Below are positions 11,798 through 22,708 of a DNA stretch of 64,000 bases, piece by piece. Each line of letters starts with the position of its first letter. Position 1 is the stretch's first letter. The DNA comes from Babesia bovis T2Bo. Lineage: Eukaryota; Apicomplexa; Aconoidasida; Piroplasmida; Babesiidae. Where the stretch lies: NCBI RefSeq assembly GCF_000165395.2, contig NC_067396.1:1178001-1242000 (forward strand). The letters run 5' to 3'. The translations under genes were made by a program, and so were the position numbers. Under the pieces are notes generated by a model that worked only from the letters and a program-made list of their open reading frames with translations, made no database searches and was not told the DNA's origin.

Positions 11798-12872
11798 TTC
11801 GATTTAAAACCGATTGCATTACCGAGGTGTATAGTTAGAACAAATTAAGATCAGTAACCAACAAGACTAGGATGTACACATGTGCAAGTGGCATCTAATC
11901 TAGAATAGAATGGATATTGTGGAATACAGAATTGTAAATAAGTATCTTAGATATATCATGAAAAAAGTTTCTATGATTTCAAAACAAATTGAATACATTC
12001 ACAAAGAGCAACAACACATGAGCCGATACGGCCTATGAATACATAAACTGTATACACAAATCGAGTTTCTATGCGGGGTAGTGATATTACGTTAGTACTA
12101 TATAATAGTAGTAAACTAAAGTCCAATTTTAGACACTAGGTCATTGTACAGTCATGCCTAATCGGTATTACCAGGGACTACTAGGGTGTATCAATTACAA
12201 CACATTATAAGACATGTGTGGATTTTTACTAGGTCGAAACGCGTAATTGATAGTGTCATATTATTTGTTATGTATAACATAGAAAATAGGTAGTGAACGT
12301 AACGTCCAACAGTGTACTCACATTACCTAGATATATGTGGCACCGCTCAAATGGGCGCTAATACTACAACGACCACACATTATACAGCGTAATTTTATTT
12401 TAAAGAAGTGCTATTTGTACTTCGATTGTCAGCGCCAGCGCGCTTTACTTCCTCTTATACACACCAGGTCGGCAACACCGATAGGAGGACTGTGACCCTA
12501 AATGTCGAAGGTCTATACCAGAGACAGTAGAACTCGTGCGGAAGATAACATGGACATGTGTTAAAACGCAGCGAACACTCTAAGCGAATAATCACAGGAC
12601 ATGTACACCGACGAGTCTGTAAATAATTGTTTAACTGTGAACGCACTTATTTAAATCTGTTTCTCGTGAACCCCGCACAAGTTTTAAGGGAAAGAACGCT
12701 ATCGCATGCGCTGCGATATATTCAGACGCCCATCTCACACAAGCGTCAATATCAGCACCAAGGCTATACACCGGAGCTTCATTACTCCACAGTAACTCCA
12801 ACTAACCCATACCAACCGCATCGCATATCAACAGGGCGCAAACCCGCATGATTATAGATTATATATACCAAG
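11798..12872. promoter_or_regulatory. Long divergent intergenic region, ORC2/ERdj3-like
   Basis: 1,075 nt between divergent starts, the longest promoter-like gap in the conserved left part. It is AT-rich at 11.8-12.4 kb and more mixed afterwards. Short open frames at 12455..12646 (-) and 12627..12851 (+) have no family resemblance and were not called as genes. Confidence 0.45.
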
Positions 12873-14024
12873 ATGAAGTTTCATGCATCAGTGCTACTAC
12901 TGGCATCCACAACATTCATCGGCACCAATGCGTGGAACATATTTGGTGACGAGCCACAAGTAGACCCATTCGCAGACAAAAAATGCCCTTACGCAGTACT
13001 AGGAGTCAACAAAACTGCAAGTGCAAAGGAAATTAGAAGGACCTTCCTACAACTTAGCAAAAAGTATCACCCAGACGTGAGCAAAGAGGAGGGTGCTGCT
13101 GATAAATACAAGGAAATCAACGAGGCATATGAAATATTAAACAATGCAGACAGACGACGCGCATACGATGAAGGTGGATTCCCAGCACTCATGCGCTTAG
13201 CACAGGGTGGAGGTGAAGATGAGGGATACGATATCAACGATATCTTCTCCAACTTCTTCGGATTCGGAGGTGCAAGACAACGCGAGGAGGCAATGAGAGC
13301 AGAGCCACTGGTATACCCAATATCACTGCCAATGGATATATTATACCACGGTCGTGAAGTTGGGATCAAGGTGCAAGTTACACGCCTTTGCAAAAACTAT
13401 GACGATTGCGAGATTAGAAGACCCGATTGCCAGGGGCATGAAATAAGAATAGTAACCAGACAACACGCCCCGGGGATGTTCCTGCAGCAACAAATCAGAG
13501 ATCCTACCTGCGTCGGCAGGAACAAGGGATGGAAGCCAAACTGTCGGGTGAGTAGCATTGAGCAAATAGATAACATCTTGCAGGCATGCCCAGAAGGACC
13601 AACGTACATGGAAGACCTAAACCTGGATATTACCATAGAACCAGGTGCCAAGCATGGACAACAGATTATAATAGAAGGCCGTGGACAAGAGCGACCAGGA
13701 CTGCATCGCGGACATATCATCTTCACAATCGAACAGAAGCCACATCACATATACAGGAGAGAGGGAAATGACCTATATAGGACCCTGGACATCACCCTCA
13801 AAGAAGCTTTGCTAGGGTTCAGCAAAACGATCGACCTATTCGGGGAAAGCATACAAGTGGCCCAAAGTGGTGTCACACCTCATAATGACGTCATCAAAAT
13901 AGACCAAAAAGGTATGCCAATCAACGATAACGGCGCTTTTGGAGATATGTACATCTCCATAAACGTTATATTCCCCAAAGCGCTCTCTGACGGGCAAATC
14001 GCGCTACTGGAACAGGCTCTCTGA
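12873..14024 (+). CDS. ER-lumenal DnaJ chaperone, ERdj3/DNAJB11-like
   Basis: A single-exon frame of 383 aa. Residues 1-20 form a signal peptide ending at TNA. The J domain follows (about 37-100) with the HPD triad at 66-68, which stimulates Hsp70 (BiP) ATPase. A short Gly-rich linker leads to the two-lobed substrate-binding region: IIIEGRGQERPGLHRGHIIF and NDLYRTLDITLKEALLGF match the CTD of class II ER J-proteins. Six Cys between 160 and 250 replace the regular zinc finger of class I DnaJ; the order CKNYDDC...CQG...C...C...C resembles the disulphide-containing insert of ERdj3. No C-terminal KDEL-like signal is seen. It is divergent from ORC2. Confidence 0.88.
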   Translation: MKFHASVLLLASTTFIGTNAWNIFGDEPQVDPFADKKCPYAVLGVNKTASAKEIRRTFLQLSKKYHPDVSKEEGAADKYKEINEAYEILNNADRRRAYDEGGFPALMRLAQGGGEDEGYDINDIFSNFFGFGGARQREEAMRAEPLVYPISLPMDILYHGREVGIKVQVTRLCKNYDDCEIRRPDCQGHEIRIVTRQHAPGMFLQQQIRDPTCVGRNKGWKPNCRVSSIEQIDNILQACPEGPTYMEDLNLDITIEPGAKHGQQIIIEGRGQERPGLHRGHIIFTIEQKPHHIYRREGNDLYRTLDITLKEALLGFSKTIDLFGESIQVAQSGVTPHNDVIKIDQKGMPINDNGAFGDMYISINVIFPKALSDGQIALLEQAL

Positions 14025-14061
14025 ATTATGAAACCAATTTTATTTACACATCAGTGATTTC

Positions 14062-16759
14062 ATGCTATCTGTACGAGCTGCGGTAGCGCCACTCTGCAAT
14101 GGCGGTGTTACCAAAAAAGCGGTCGCAAGGGCCTTTGTTAAGGCAGATTCCTTTGTTACAAAGTATAGACATAGAGTATATAGCACTAGTTTAAATGAAG
14201 ACAACAAGCAGCCACTATCGCATAGTAGCAGCACCGTGCTCATGGAACCAACCACACTGTGCAAGGAAGCAAAACAAGCAAGTAAGGGAGGCAAGGTATG
14301 TTGAGGAGCACTGACCATATATGCCTCAGAATGTATGGAAGACACTGACCAAACGAGCTATACAAATCAAGGATCTGCTTTCTATTAAACATATGGCCAT
14401 AATCATCCACAGCTGCGCTAACGCACCTCAAGCAAAACAACAGCTGCCAGAACTCATAAAAGGGCTAGAAGCCAATATTAAATATCATCTAGAGAACTCG
14501 GGAACAGATCATAACATTGATCTGTACCATGTATATAGCATACTACACGGGGTCAACGCAGCGGAATATCGCAATGCAGATCTAGACATCCTACTTAAAC
14601 GCACAGCTATACGAGGTTTCAAAGCAGTCTATAACAATGCAAATGGAGCGTTGCACAGACCATTTGCTTTTGAGGATGTTGTGGGTATCATACACGGACT
14701 GATACAAACAAACCTAGACCTGGATAAAACAGAGATTATCCTGATGCACGACTTATTTCTGCAATTGTACAATCACAATGTAGATACCAAGGCGGCGATT
14801 ACACCAAGAGCGTTTGCTATAGGGGTGAACTCCCTTGAAAGACTTGGGTGCCATAGTCACAAGTTAGGCACTGCAGCAGCAGAGTATATCCAGAAGAACG
14901 TAGCACTCATGGACAATATGAAAGATGTAGCCATGATATATTGTGCTCTCGTGAAATTGCATTCCGTGCTGCAATGTAGCACTGGAGCTACTGAGTATGA
15001 TAGCAGCATTCAATGCCCAGCAGTGGTTGGTACCGATGGACTAATTGCTGCATACGATCTAATGCATATTACAGCAGTGGTAATGCAGCACCTTATCGCA
15101 AACCAGGGAATGTTTGCATCATATGCAATCGATGCCCAAAGCCTAGCGAATATAGCTGCCCACGCAGGATATTATGCAGAATTGGACTCCAAACTCATGA
15201 TGCAATACAAGTCATTCGTATCAATGGCTGTATCTAGGGTCATGCAGAGGGATAGAGTAGATGCCAGCTCACTGGTAAACCTTATGCGAGCAGCAATTAA
15301 AATACAGCACTGGGATGATGCATTGCTTATGGTAACAGCAAAAGGTGCCAAGGGCATAGGGATGATAAGTAATCCAATTGATTTTGCAAGGTTCCTATAC
15401 AATATAAACGCACTGGAATCAGCAATTAAAACTAAGTCAATGACACAATTAATGCAGTCAACGGCAGTTACCAACATGCTGTACTTCAAAGATAGACTAG
15501 AAAGACCACCGGTAACAGTGAAACCGAAAGCTAAACGCATACGCAGCTTGAAGGAACTTATAAAAGCAGAATGTAAGTCAGAGGATACCGAGGAAAAGAT
15601 CTATTTGTACAATGACCTGGATAAACACTTCAGGGGCATAGAAGGGTTCAAAATCGCAGCTAAAATGCTATTGGCAGTAGGAAATTTCAGCGGGCATAAA
15701 GTAGCATATGATATTGCACAGTATATTGTAAAAATGATGCACAAATGCGGTATAGAGGCTTGTGATTTGGACACCATCGGAGCCGCAGCAACGGGACTCT
15801 ACAGGTAAGCCCTTTTTAATGGTAAATATCCCCGCCAGGTTCAGGATTAAGGACACTGAACTGTTACAAAAGATGGCATTAAACGTGTTGACACAACTGT
15901 CAAAACAGCCATCACCTAATACAGTGGTACAGATACTTGTGGCGTACGCGAAATTAGGATGCCCAGTAAACAGGGATATTAACAGGACCTTAATCATATC
16001 ACCCGGTGTAAAGAGGCCCACAAAATCACGTATATGGCAACAGGAACAAAGAATCTACGAGGATATGTTCCGTAAAGCGGTGATATACATAACGACACGT
16101 GGGAACATGGAACACATGAATACACAAGCGGCCGTAAACTGTATGTTCGCACTGACACTTGCCGGTATAGGGCATAAAATGCCATCGTATCTATACCATT
16201 TAGTACTCCATATACGGAAAAAATATAGAAAAAACGAATCATGCCCCGAAATGAATAAGCAACTGAAGATAGCAACATTAGTCCTAAAGATAAGATCCAG
16301 AAGAAACAGGTTACTCCATCGAGAAATACAGAAACTATCCAAGCTACTGGATAAAACTTCTAATCCACAAACATCGAGTACAGTGGCACTCTCAGGTAAG
16401 TCAGTGAACAGTAACATAACATACCACCAGGGCTACACAGAGCTGTTTGGAAATATCTAGGGAATAACGCGAACATAAAGTGTGAAGTGCCATGCAATCA
16501 ATCCATATACCACAGCGATATCGTAATTAAAAACAGTGCCACGAAGACGCACATCGAAGTAGATGGGCCCACACACTTCATGCACGCAACACATGATATG
16601 ACGCCAATATCCAAACTTAAATACGCAATACTGAAGTTACAGGGTAAACGAGTAATACACGCACCTTACTATTCCTGGGAAACGGCAATGAAGCTGACGA
16701 AAATCAACCTGTGCAACAAGAATAGACATTGTGAAACTACCGCATTTAATGATGTATGA
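14062..16759 (+). CDS. RAP-domain protein, probably mitochondrial
   Basis: Four exons (14062..14295, 14330..15804, 15839..16395, 16431..16759; introns 34, 34 and 35 nt) give 864 aa. The N-terminus is basic and hydroxylated with no acidic residue in the first 25 or so, like a mitochondrial presequence. The middle is helical, like octotricopeptide/FASTK-type repeats. The C-terminus is a RAP domain: HIEVDGPTHF, KYAILKLQGKRVIHAPYYSWE, the signature of an endonuclease-like RNA-binding fold. Such proteins are greatly expanded in Apicomplexa and act on fragmented mitochondrial rRNA. Without the last splice the RAP domain is out of frame, so exon 4 matters. The next gene's ATG begins only 14 nt after this stop. 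Confidence 0.85.
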
Positions 16760-16773
16760 TAATGAAATTATAG

Positions 16774-18378
16774 ATGAATATATCATGGAAACTAATATCC
16801 ATCATATGTGTATACCTATGCGTGTTCCAACTGGACGACGCATCGAACTATTACCTAGGAAATGCTGCTATAACACCAATATATGCCATTTCTACCAGGA
16901 TTCCATCGCAATCAACAGCCTTCTTGAAGTCACAAGACCCTAGAAACACAAAAAAGTGGTATTCAGCCATTGAAGTAACAAATAAAGAGCCATTCATCAA
17001 AAATATCAACTATTACAACCAGTTCCCCAAATTCGTAGAAGGAAGCTATGCCTTCAAAGAGGTACACATAAACCAAGAGATCACGGATAAAAAAGTATTG
17101 TCACAACAGCAGGTAATTAATCTAATAAGCGCCCTGGGAAATGTGAAAACATGTATTCTAAACCCAAAAGGTGAACTAAAACTCACATATCACCAAGAGA
17201 TCAACAAAGAAACTACAAATGCAACACTTTTAAAGGATATATCATGCATATCCAACTACTCACTAGGAATGGTTACATACAACGAAGTGGATAATAGAGA
17301 TCTACCTGACCGGAACATAGATCTCGATGAAGAGGATAGCGTAGAAACACTGCTGGATGACATAGGGTATATACACCCAGAAAAATACCGAGCTGAATTT
17401 GTAGAAGATTTTAATGCATTACTCATTAAAGGAAATATTAAAAACCATTGGATAGAACCAATAGGATGGAAATATGTACCATGCCACCAGCAAACAACAG
17501 TATACGCAAAAGTAGAACCATCGGATATATACATCAGCTGGCAGTTTAAAATGCTACCAGGACATAAACCATTAATAATTAATCAGGGGTCATTTAAACT
17601 AAGAGCTGTGCGCAAAAGACGGAAAACGCCCGTCAATGGAACTAATATAGCAATTGACTCATGGCCATTGGCTACATGCAGGATATTTACAATCGAACCC
17701 CCAAGACTCGAACTTTATGGATATAGTGAAATCCAAAGGGCACAATTAGCACACCAAAATCGATATAGAATACCAACAATAGCTGCAAACACACCAATGT
17801 TAGATATACATAAACCACAATTCATCAAAGTATCTGGAAATGGAAGATTAAAGTTTCATATATTGCTGAAAATAATGCAAATTCTAAACTCGGAATTCAG
17901 GACCCAGCAACAAGATAATATGTTGCACCAAACAGACTTGAATACTGGAGTGGTAACACCGAATTTTAGACCGCTCTGGGTACGAATACTTAGTATTATG
18001 CTCAACGGCAAGTACTTCAAATATATACCACTAATGGTATTCCACGACGTAATATCGAAAAAATATCATCTATGTACCAGGGATATCAACGTAGACCCAA
18101 TAGATAACCCTGTATTATGGAACCCTTGGCAAAGGGGATATGCCATTATAAACGCCGAACTTGTACCCAAAACGTACCAAGGAAGCATGTTTATTGATAC
18201 TCTTGATGTACATATAACAGAAACGCATATAAAGCAACTACTAATGGCATACAGACCATTGGAACACTTGGATATAGCCGGATATTATACCGGAGTATCC
18301 AACCCAGACAAAAAAGCTATACAACGAATCATACATATAGAACCAGAAAAACAACTAGCAGTTAATATCGTATATTGA
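16774..18378 (+). CDS. Secreted protein, unknown
   Basis: A 534-aa open frame with a clear signal peptide (about residues 1-24, ISIICVYLCVFQL core). I do not recognise the family. Beyond the signal peptide there is no membrane segment. Cysteines are few (near residues 131, 155, 239, 304 and 430). A stretch around residue 250 (IYISWQFKMLPGHKP) faintly recalls a motif repeated in the 812-aa secreted protein at 36.6 kb. The gene starts 14 nt after the RAP gene and ends 28 nt before GatB on the opposite strand, so its own promoter would have to lie inside the RAP exon. Confidence 0.7.
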   Translation: MNISWKLISIICVYLCVFQLDDASNYYLGNAAITPIYAISTRIPSQSTAFLKSQDPRNTKKWYSAIEVTNKEPFIKNINYYNQFPKFVEGSYAFKEVHINQEITDKKVLSQQQVINLISALGNVKTCILNPKGELKLTYHQEINKETTNATLLKDISCISNYSLGMVTYNEVDNRDLPDRNIDLDEEDSVETLLDDIGYIHPEKYRAEFVEDFNALLIKGNIKNHWIEPIGWKYVPCHQQTTVYAKVEPSDIYISWQFKMLPGHKPLIINQGSFKLRAVRKRRKTPVNGTNIAIDSWPLATCRIFTIEPPRLELYGYSEIQRAQLAHQNRYRIPTIAANTPMLDIHKPQFIKVSGNGRLKFHILLKIMQILNSEFRTQQQDNMLHQTDLNTGVVTPNFRPLWVRILSIMLNGKYFKYIPLMVFHDVISKKYHLCTRDINVDPIDNPVLWNPWQRGYAIINAELVPKTYQGSMFIDTLDVHITETHIKQLLMAYRPLEHLDIAGYYTGVSNPDKKAIQRIIHIEPEKQLAVNIVY

Positions 18379-18406
18379 TATCGTTCCACTATAGCACTGA
18401 GATAAT

Positions 18407-20377
18407 CTAAGAAGGTATGCATCCCAGCAAATGGTCCTTAACGGTGCGGTAACTTAACCGGTAGCCATAGTGAGCTACAATATCACGCACAACCTGAGTT
18501 ATTGACGATGAATTGGGTAATGACCCAACATGCTTCAACAAATAATCATCAACCAGTGACCTAGTAGTCTCATCATCCAGTAGGACCAAATCATGCTCCT
18601 TCAGAAACTCATTTAACTCCAGACCACTCATTAAGAAATCAGCTAAAATGCGACGTGCAGTGATCATGTTCAATCTGTTGTCATTGACCGCACGGATCAC
18701 GTCGCATAACTGCTCAGCATCAGAACTGTCCGCATCTAGGCCGGGTATAATATAGTTGACCAACCAGTTGGCAACCAAGACTGGGTCCTTCAATATTCGA
18801 CACATGGCTAAGAAGAGATCTGAATGACCACTGTTGTGTATGGTGGCCATCAATACTCGAGATACACTTGGATAACTTGATACCAAGGTATCCAGGGTCG
18901 TATCATCGTTAGATGGGACAATGGATGTCACACCATCGAATAGCGTTGGTTCCAAACCAACTGTAGGTATGTTGACATCACGAATGTTAAGGTAAGATGT
19001 ACTGCGCGATTTTACGCGCTGGTATCCTACAGATTTTAAGTCGCCACGCCACTTTAAAGTAACACCTACAGGGTCAGCAATATCATGAGTCTCAGAAGTG
19101 CCCAGTACATCCTTGAAAAAATTGTTCCATGGCGTGTTATCGGGTTTTGGTAATCCAGGCGAAGGTGATGTACCCAAGTAGTCATCTTGGGGAACATGTT
19201 GACCAACGGCCCAGGATTCAGAAGAAATGCACTGCAAAACAGCACGACGTATGCGACGAAATGAGTTCAAATTCTTCAGCTCGACACGTTTGGTGCCCAA
19301 AGATGGATTCGATATGTTAACGTCGAATCTCAGATTGCCCTCATGCATCAAACCCTTGGATAAGCCACTGGTAACTGACAGACGATATATAACTGAACAA
19401 CACTCAACAAGCTCGTCAACAGTGCATTCAACAGGAGATGTCACCACCTCAAGTAAACCAATACCACTGCGGTTGTAGTCCAGAGCGTCAAGTGATACCC
19501 TGCGAGCAGTGTCTTCCTCAAGATTCACACGAGAAATTGGAATTTTACGACCGCTGCCAAGCACTATGCGCCCATTTAATCCTATAGGGTCATGTACCTG
19601 AGTTAACTGATAACGCTTAGGTAAATCGGGGTACGAATAGACCTTGCGGTCAAATGAAACTAATCGATTCGGAGTACATGAAAAAACATGACATCCCGCA
19701 AGACCATACAATATAGCAATTGGAGATAACTGAGGCAAGGCGCCAACCTCACCCCGGCATACTTCACAAGTCAGTGAATTAGTCCCAACACTGTTGTACA
19801 AACTTTGCGATCCAAAACGTTCTAACTGCGATGGTGCCACTGGAAACACATTGTTGCTCAAATTCGAGTAAACAGATATGTAATCACGAAATGATAGCAT
19901 ACCCTTAGAGGCATTTTGGTCCCCAGTACCAGTATTCAACAGCGAGCTTACAAGTGAACTCAATCCGCGATATAGCCCCTGGCATGCAGGAAATTCAGAA
20001 GTATCATTTATATCCCCTGTTGGTTGTAATACAACACCACCAGCTGTGCTCAAACAGCTGCAGAATATCTTAGTTGGTAGACTTAACTGTATGTGCGCTT
20101 CGACACCACCGAATATCAGATTGTTGCCAGGTAAGATACCAGATCCTGATTTACGCGAATCGTCACCAGTAACTGAACATGGTAAAAGCTGCTCATCTTG
20201 GCTTCTTAATGAATGACGACGTAATCCTAAACCAGTGTCTAATAAAGTATCACATACTAACGGCCTAGAATGGTCTCTCACAACAAAACATATGGAATAC
20301 AGAAAGTGATATATACTAATGATACTAAACAAAGGTAAAAGTATCATATAAATAAGAAAGACGAGGTAATAATACAA
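18407..20377 (-). CDS. gatB: Glutamyl-tRNA(Gln) amidotransferase subunit B, apicoplast-targeted
   Basis: 656 aa in one frame. The N-terminus has a strong hydrophobic signal (about residues 1-35, rich in Tyr, Leu and Ile) followed by a long unconserved leader of over 100 residues, fitting a bipartite apicoplast signal. The GatB core then shows GVEAHIQLSLPTKIFC, CEVCRGEVGALPQLS, PDLPKRYQLTQ, VNLEEDTAR and DYNRSGIGLLEVVTSP. A C-terminal YqeY-like helical domain ends the protein. With GatA it turns Glu-tRNA(Gln) into Gln-tRNA(Gln) in the organelle. The core is interrupted by species-specific inserts (for example around residues 390-430). It is divergent from the HUS1-like gene. Confidence 0.93.
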   Translation of the reverse strand: MYYYLVFLIYMILLPLFSIISIYHFLYSICFVVRDHSRPLVCDTLLDTGLGLRRHSLRSQDEQLLPCSVTGDDSRKSGSGILPGNNLIFGGVEAHIQLSLPTKIFCSCLSTAGGVVLQPTGDINDTSEFPACQGLYRGLSSLVSSLLNTGTGDQNASKGMLSFRDYISVYSNLSNNVFPVAPSQLERFGSQSLYNSVGTNSLTCEVCRGEVGALPQLSPIAILYGLAGCHVFSCTPNRLVSFDRKVYSYPDLPKRYQLTQVHDPIGLNGRIVLGSGRKIPISRVNLEEDTARRVSLDALDYNRSGIGLLEVVTSPVECTVDELVECCSVIYRLSVTSGLSKGLMHEGNLRFDVNISNPSLGTKRVELKNLNSFRRIRRAVLQCISSESWAVGQHVPQDDYLGTSPSPGLPKPDNTPWNNFFKDVLGTSETHDIADPVGVTLKWRGDLKSVGYQRVKSRSTSYLNIRDVNIPTVGLEPTLFDGVTSIVPSNDDTTLDTLVSSYPSVSRVLMATIHNSGHSDLFLAMCRILKDPVLVANWLVNYIIPGLDADSSDAEQLCDVIRAVNDNRLNMITARRILADFLMSGLELNEFLKEHDLVLLDDETTRSLVDDYLLKHVGSLPNSSSITQVVRDIVAHYGYRLSYRTVKDHLLGCIPS

Positions 20378-20752
20378 AGAATGACTAACTCATAAGTAAC
20401 AGAAGATAAAGACATACACATAAGTTGATGTACAAGTGAATCCTATGAAATATATATTCTAAAGATTGTATCACATACAATGTATATGAATAACCAAATG
20501 TGTGTAGTATTGTACTAAAATAGTCAATATATCCAACACGCACACTAAAGCGGTGTGTGGGATTCCATCATGTAATCATACTAAAATCAATTTGGTATAA
20601 ACGCATACGCCTTCTGTATAGTGTCTGATAACATATATTTTAATTTAGAGAAGCTGTGTAAAGCCAGTAGCACAAATGAATGAACTCTGCAACACAGCTA
20701 TGCCAAATGGATATAGCTACATCATTTAACAAATGGATTCATTTATCTGAAA
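20378..20752. promoter_or_regulatory. Divergent intergenic region, gatB/HUS1-like
   Basis: 375 nt of AT-rich DNA between divergent starts. No gene was found and no specific motif identified. Confidence 0.45.
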
Positions 20753-22097
20753 ATGAAATTCAGGGGTCAATTTAATATGGGCAACCTACACCATTTTGTA
20801 GGTAAGTTGACATAGATAATATAAAGTAAATTCATAACAGGGTGCCTTTTGTCACTCAGCAGACTAGCAGTTGAACAGTCAGATATGTTCAACTCATTGT
20901 TGCGGATAACAAGAGATAAGGTTTCAATCATCAGTAAAACGGTGCTGCACTCAGAAGGATACCTCGAAATTAATACCGTATGGCATGCATAATCGAAACC
21001 AATACCATACAGGATGAACTGTTCAACACAGGATACTCTTTAACAGGTGATAAGGATGATACAATCGCATTAAATATTAGTGTCAACTCACTGTTCGAAA
21101 CTCTGAACGCAGCTGTTAACAGCGATACCGCCACACTCAAACTCAAAAGGTATGCATACGACGTGGCTCTGTATAATCAATGCAGAAATGGAGAAACAAC
21201 AACGCTATCAGTGACATTCCCTGATCGTACACTACCCAGTATATCTATCACACTGGTGAGTTCACAGTAATATATCTGATACGCATTAGGATATCGTCAT
21301 CATGCCAACAAAAGAATATATAAAATCGGACTCCGTAATGCCAATGATACCACCATGTAGAGTAAGCAACAGATGTATATCGACATAAATAATCCAGTGG
21401 AACATTGGAATCACCAAATGCCAGAGCCTAATATGCTACCTAGAAACAGCTCATAAAATGGGAAACGAGTATACAGAATTCGAAGTATATACAAGAGGAA
21501 AAGAACAGACAATCTGCACACCAATGAACGATGTAAGGGTTCTGTGAATCCTAGAAAAAGATTAACAGGCCGATGAAGTAATTGAGAAAAGGTTTAAACC
21601 AAATAGCGATAAACCATTAAGGACTACTATCAAAAAAAATAGAATCATACATTCATCAAAACATAGCGATAGTGACAGCTCGGATATAGAATGTGAAGCA
21701 ACAGATGTAATGTTAAAAGTTAAAGCACGTAAGTGTAATGCATGAGCTAATGTATACACGCAGCCGGACTGCTAGCTGAATTAGAAACCACATTTCAAGG
21801 ACTGCAAGCGTTTTCGTCATATGATACCTCAAAACCAAAAATAAATCCTCATATAAGACCGAAAACAGTACTAAGGACTGACTCCATATATAGCCTATGC
21901 AAGGTCAGTGTAAGAACACATGTGGAATACAACCGTAGAACGCAGTTGACTCCATCATATATAATAAACATGAAGCACTACTGGTTGTTGCAATACCAGA
22001 CGACTACGAAGCGACAGAGTGGACATACTTCATATTGTCAGTGACAGCCCTGGAAAGCTGCCAAATGGTATTCAGCATACACAACTATGTCCATTAA
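20753..22097 (+). CDS. HUS1: HUS1-like 9-1-1 checkpoint clamp subunit
   Basis: An eight-exon gene: 20753..20801, 20841..20977, 21013..21255, 21290..21361, 21398..21532, 21569..21728, 21764..21903 and 21939..22097, with introns 39, 35, 34, 36, 36, 35 and 35 nt, all GT...AG, giving 364 aa in one continuous frame. Only exon 3 has a long frame of its own. The N-terminus MKFRGQFN and the following helix resemble HUS1 (MKF-R start, then a clamp helix), and IALNISVNSLFETLNAA and LKLKRYAYDVALYNQ fit its strand-helix pattern. HUS1 joins RAD9 and RAD1 in the DNA-damage clamp. An acidic Ser-rich insert (SDSDSSDIE) sits in exon 6. Similarity to other PCNA-fold proteins is possible. It is divergent from GatB. 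Confidence 0.65.
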
Positions 22098-22708
22098 TCG
22101 TAAATATTAGAACCATTTTGCTGCTCCATGGATTAGGTACACATAAAACGCTATCATGGAGGCATAAGGTACAAATGATTGATATAGATAAAACAAAGTA
22201 AAACTCAATGCCAACAGAAGATAAACAGTAAAAGAACTCCCCGAATACATATAATTGACCATATTATGAACAATATACCTTATGGGCTACAAAATAGATA
22301 CATAGCAACAAGAATCACAACCTGAAAGGATAGATACATAAAGCAAGACATTGTATCACACATCGAAACTCTTATATAGTATCTCCAAAGACCAAAACCA
22401 ATGGCAAAATAGGAACAACTCTAGTGCCAATTCCAAGTAACAATAATGTGTGGAAGGACGGTATTACCGGTAAAAGTAACTTGAAAATCTAAATCAAGAA
22501 TATACGCATTTTTAATCATATATACACATGTATTGTGGTATGTAATACTAAAATATACCGAATGTGTCTAACCGTACACCAGTGATGAAATATATGGTAG
22601 ACCAATAAGACACCATCGATATATTCACTAGACAACCAATTATTTAAAATGAACACATATCAACTTAATTCATAGAATACAAAAAAATAACAACAGAAGG
22701 TAGCATTC
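22098..22708. promoter_or_regulatory. Intergenic, between HUS1-like and mnmE
   Basis: 611 nt of AT-rich DNA. It presumably contains the 3' UTR of the HUS1-like gene and the promoter of mnmE. No gene was found. Confidence 0.4.

Noticed and set aside
12455..12851. Small frames in the ORC2/ERdj3 gap
   Set aside because: No conserved motif and overlapping each other on opposite strands.
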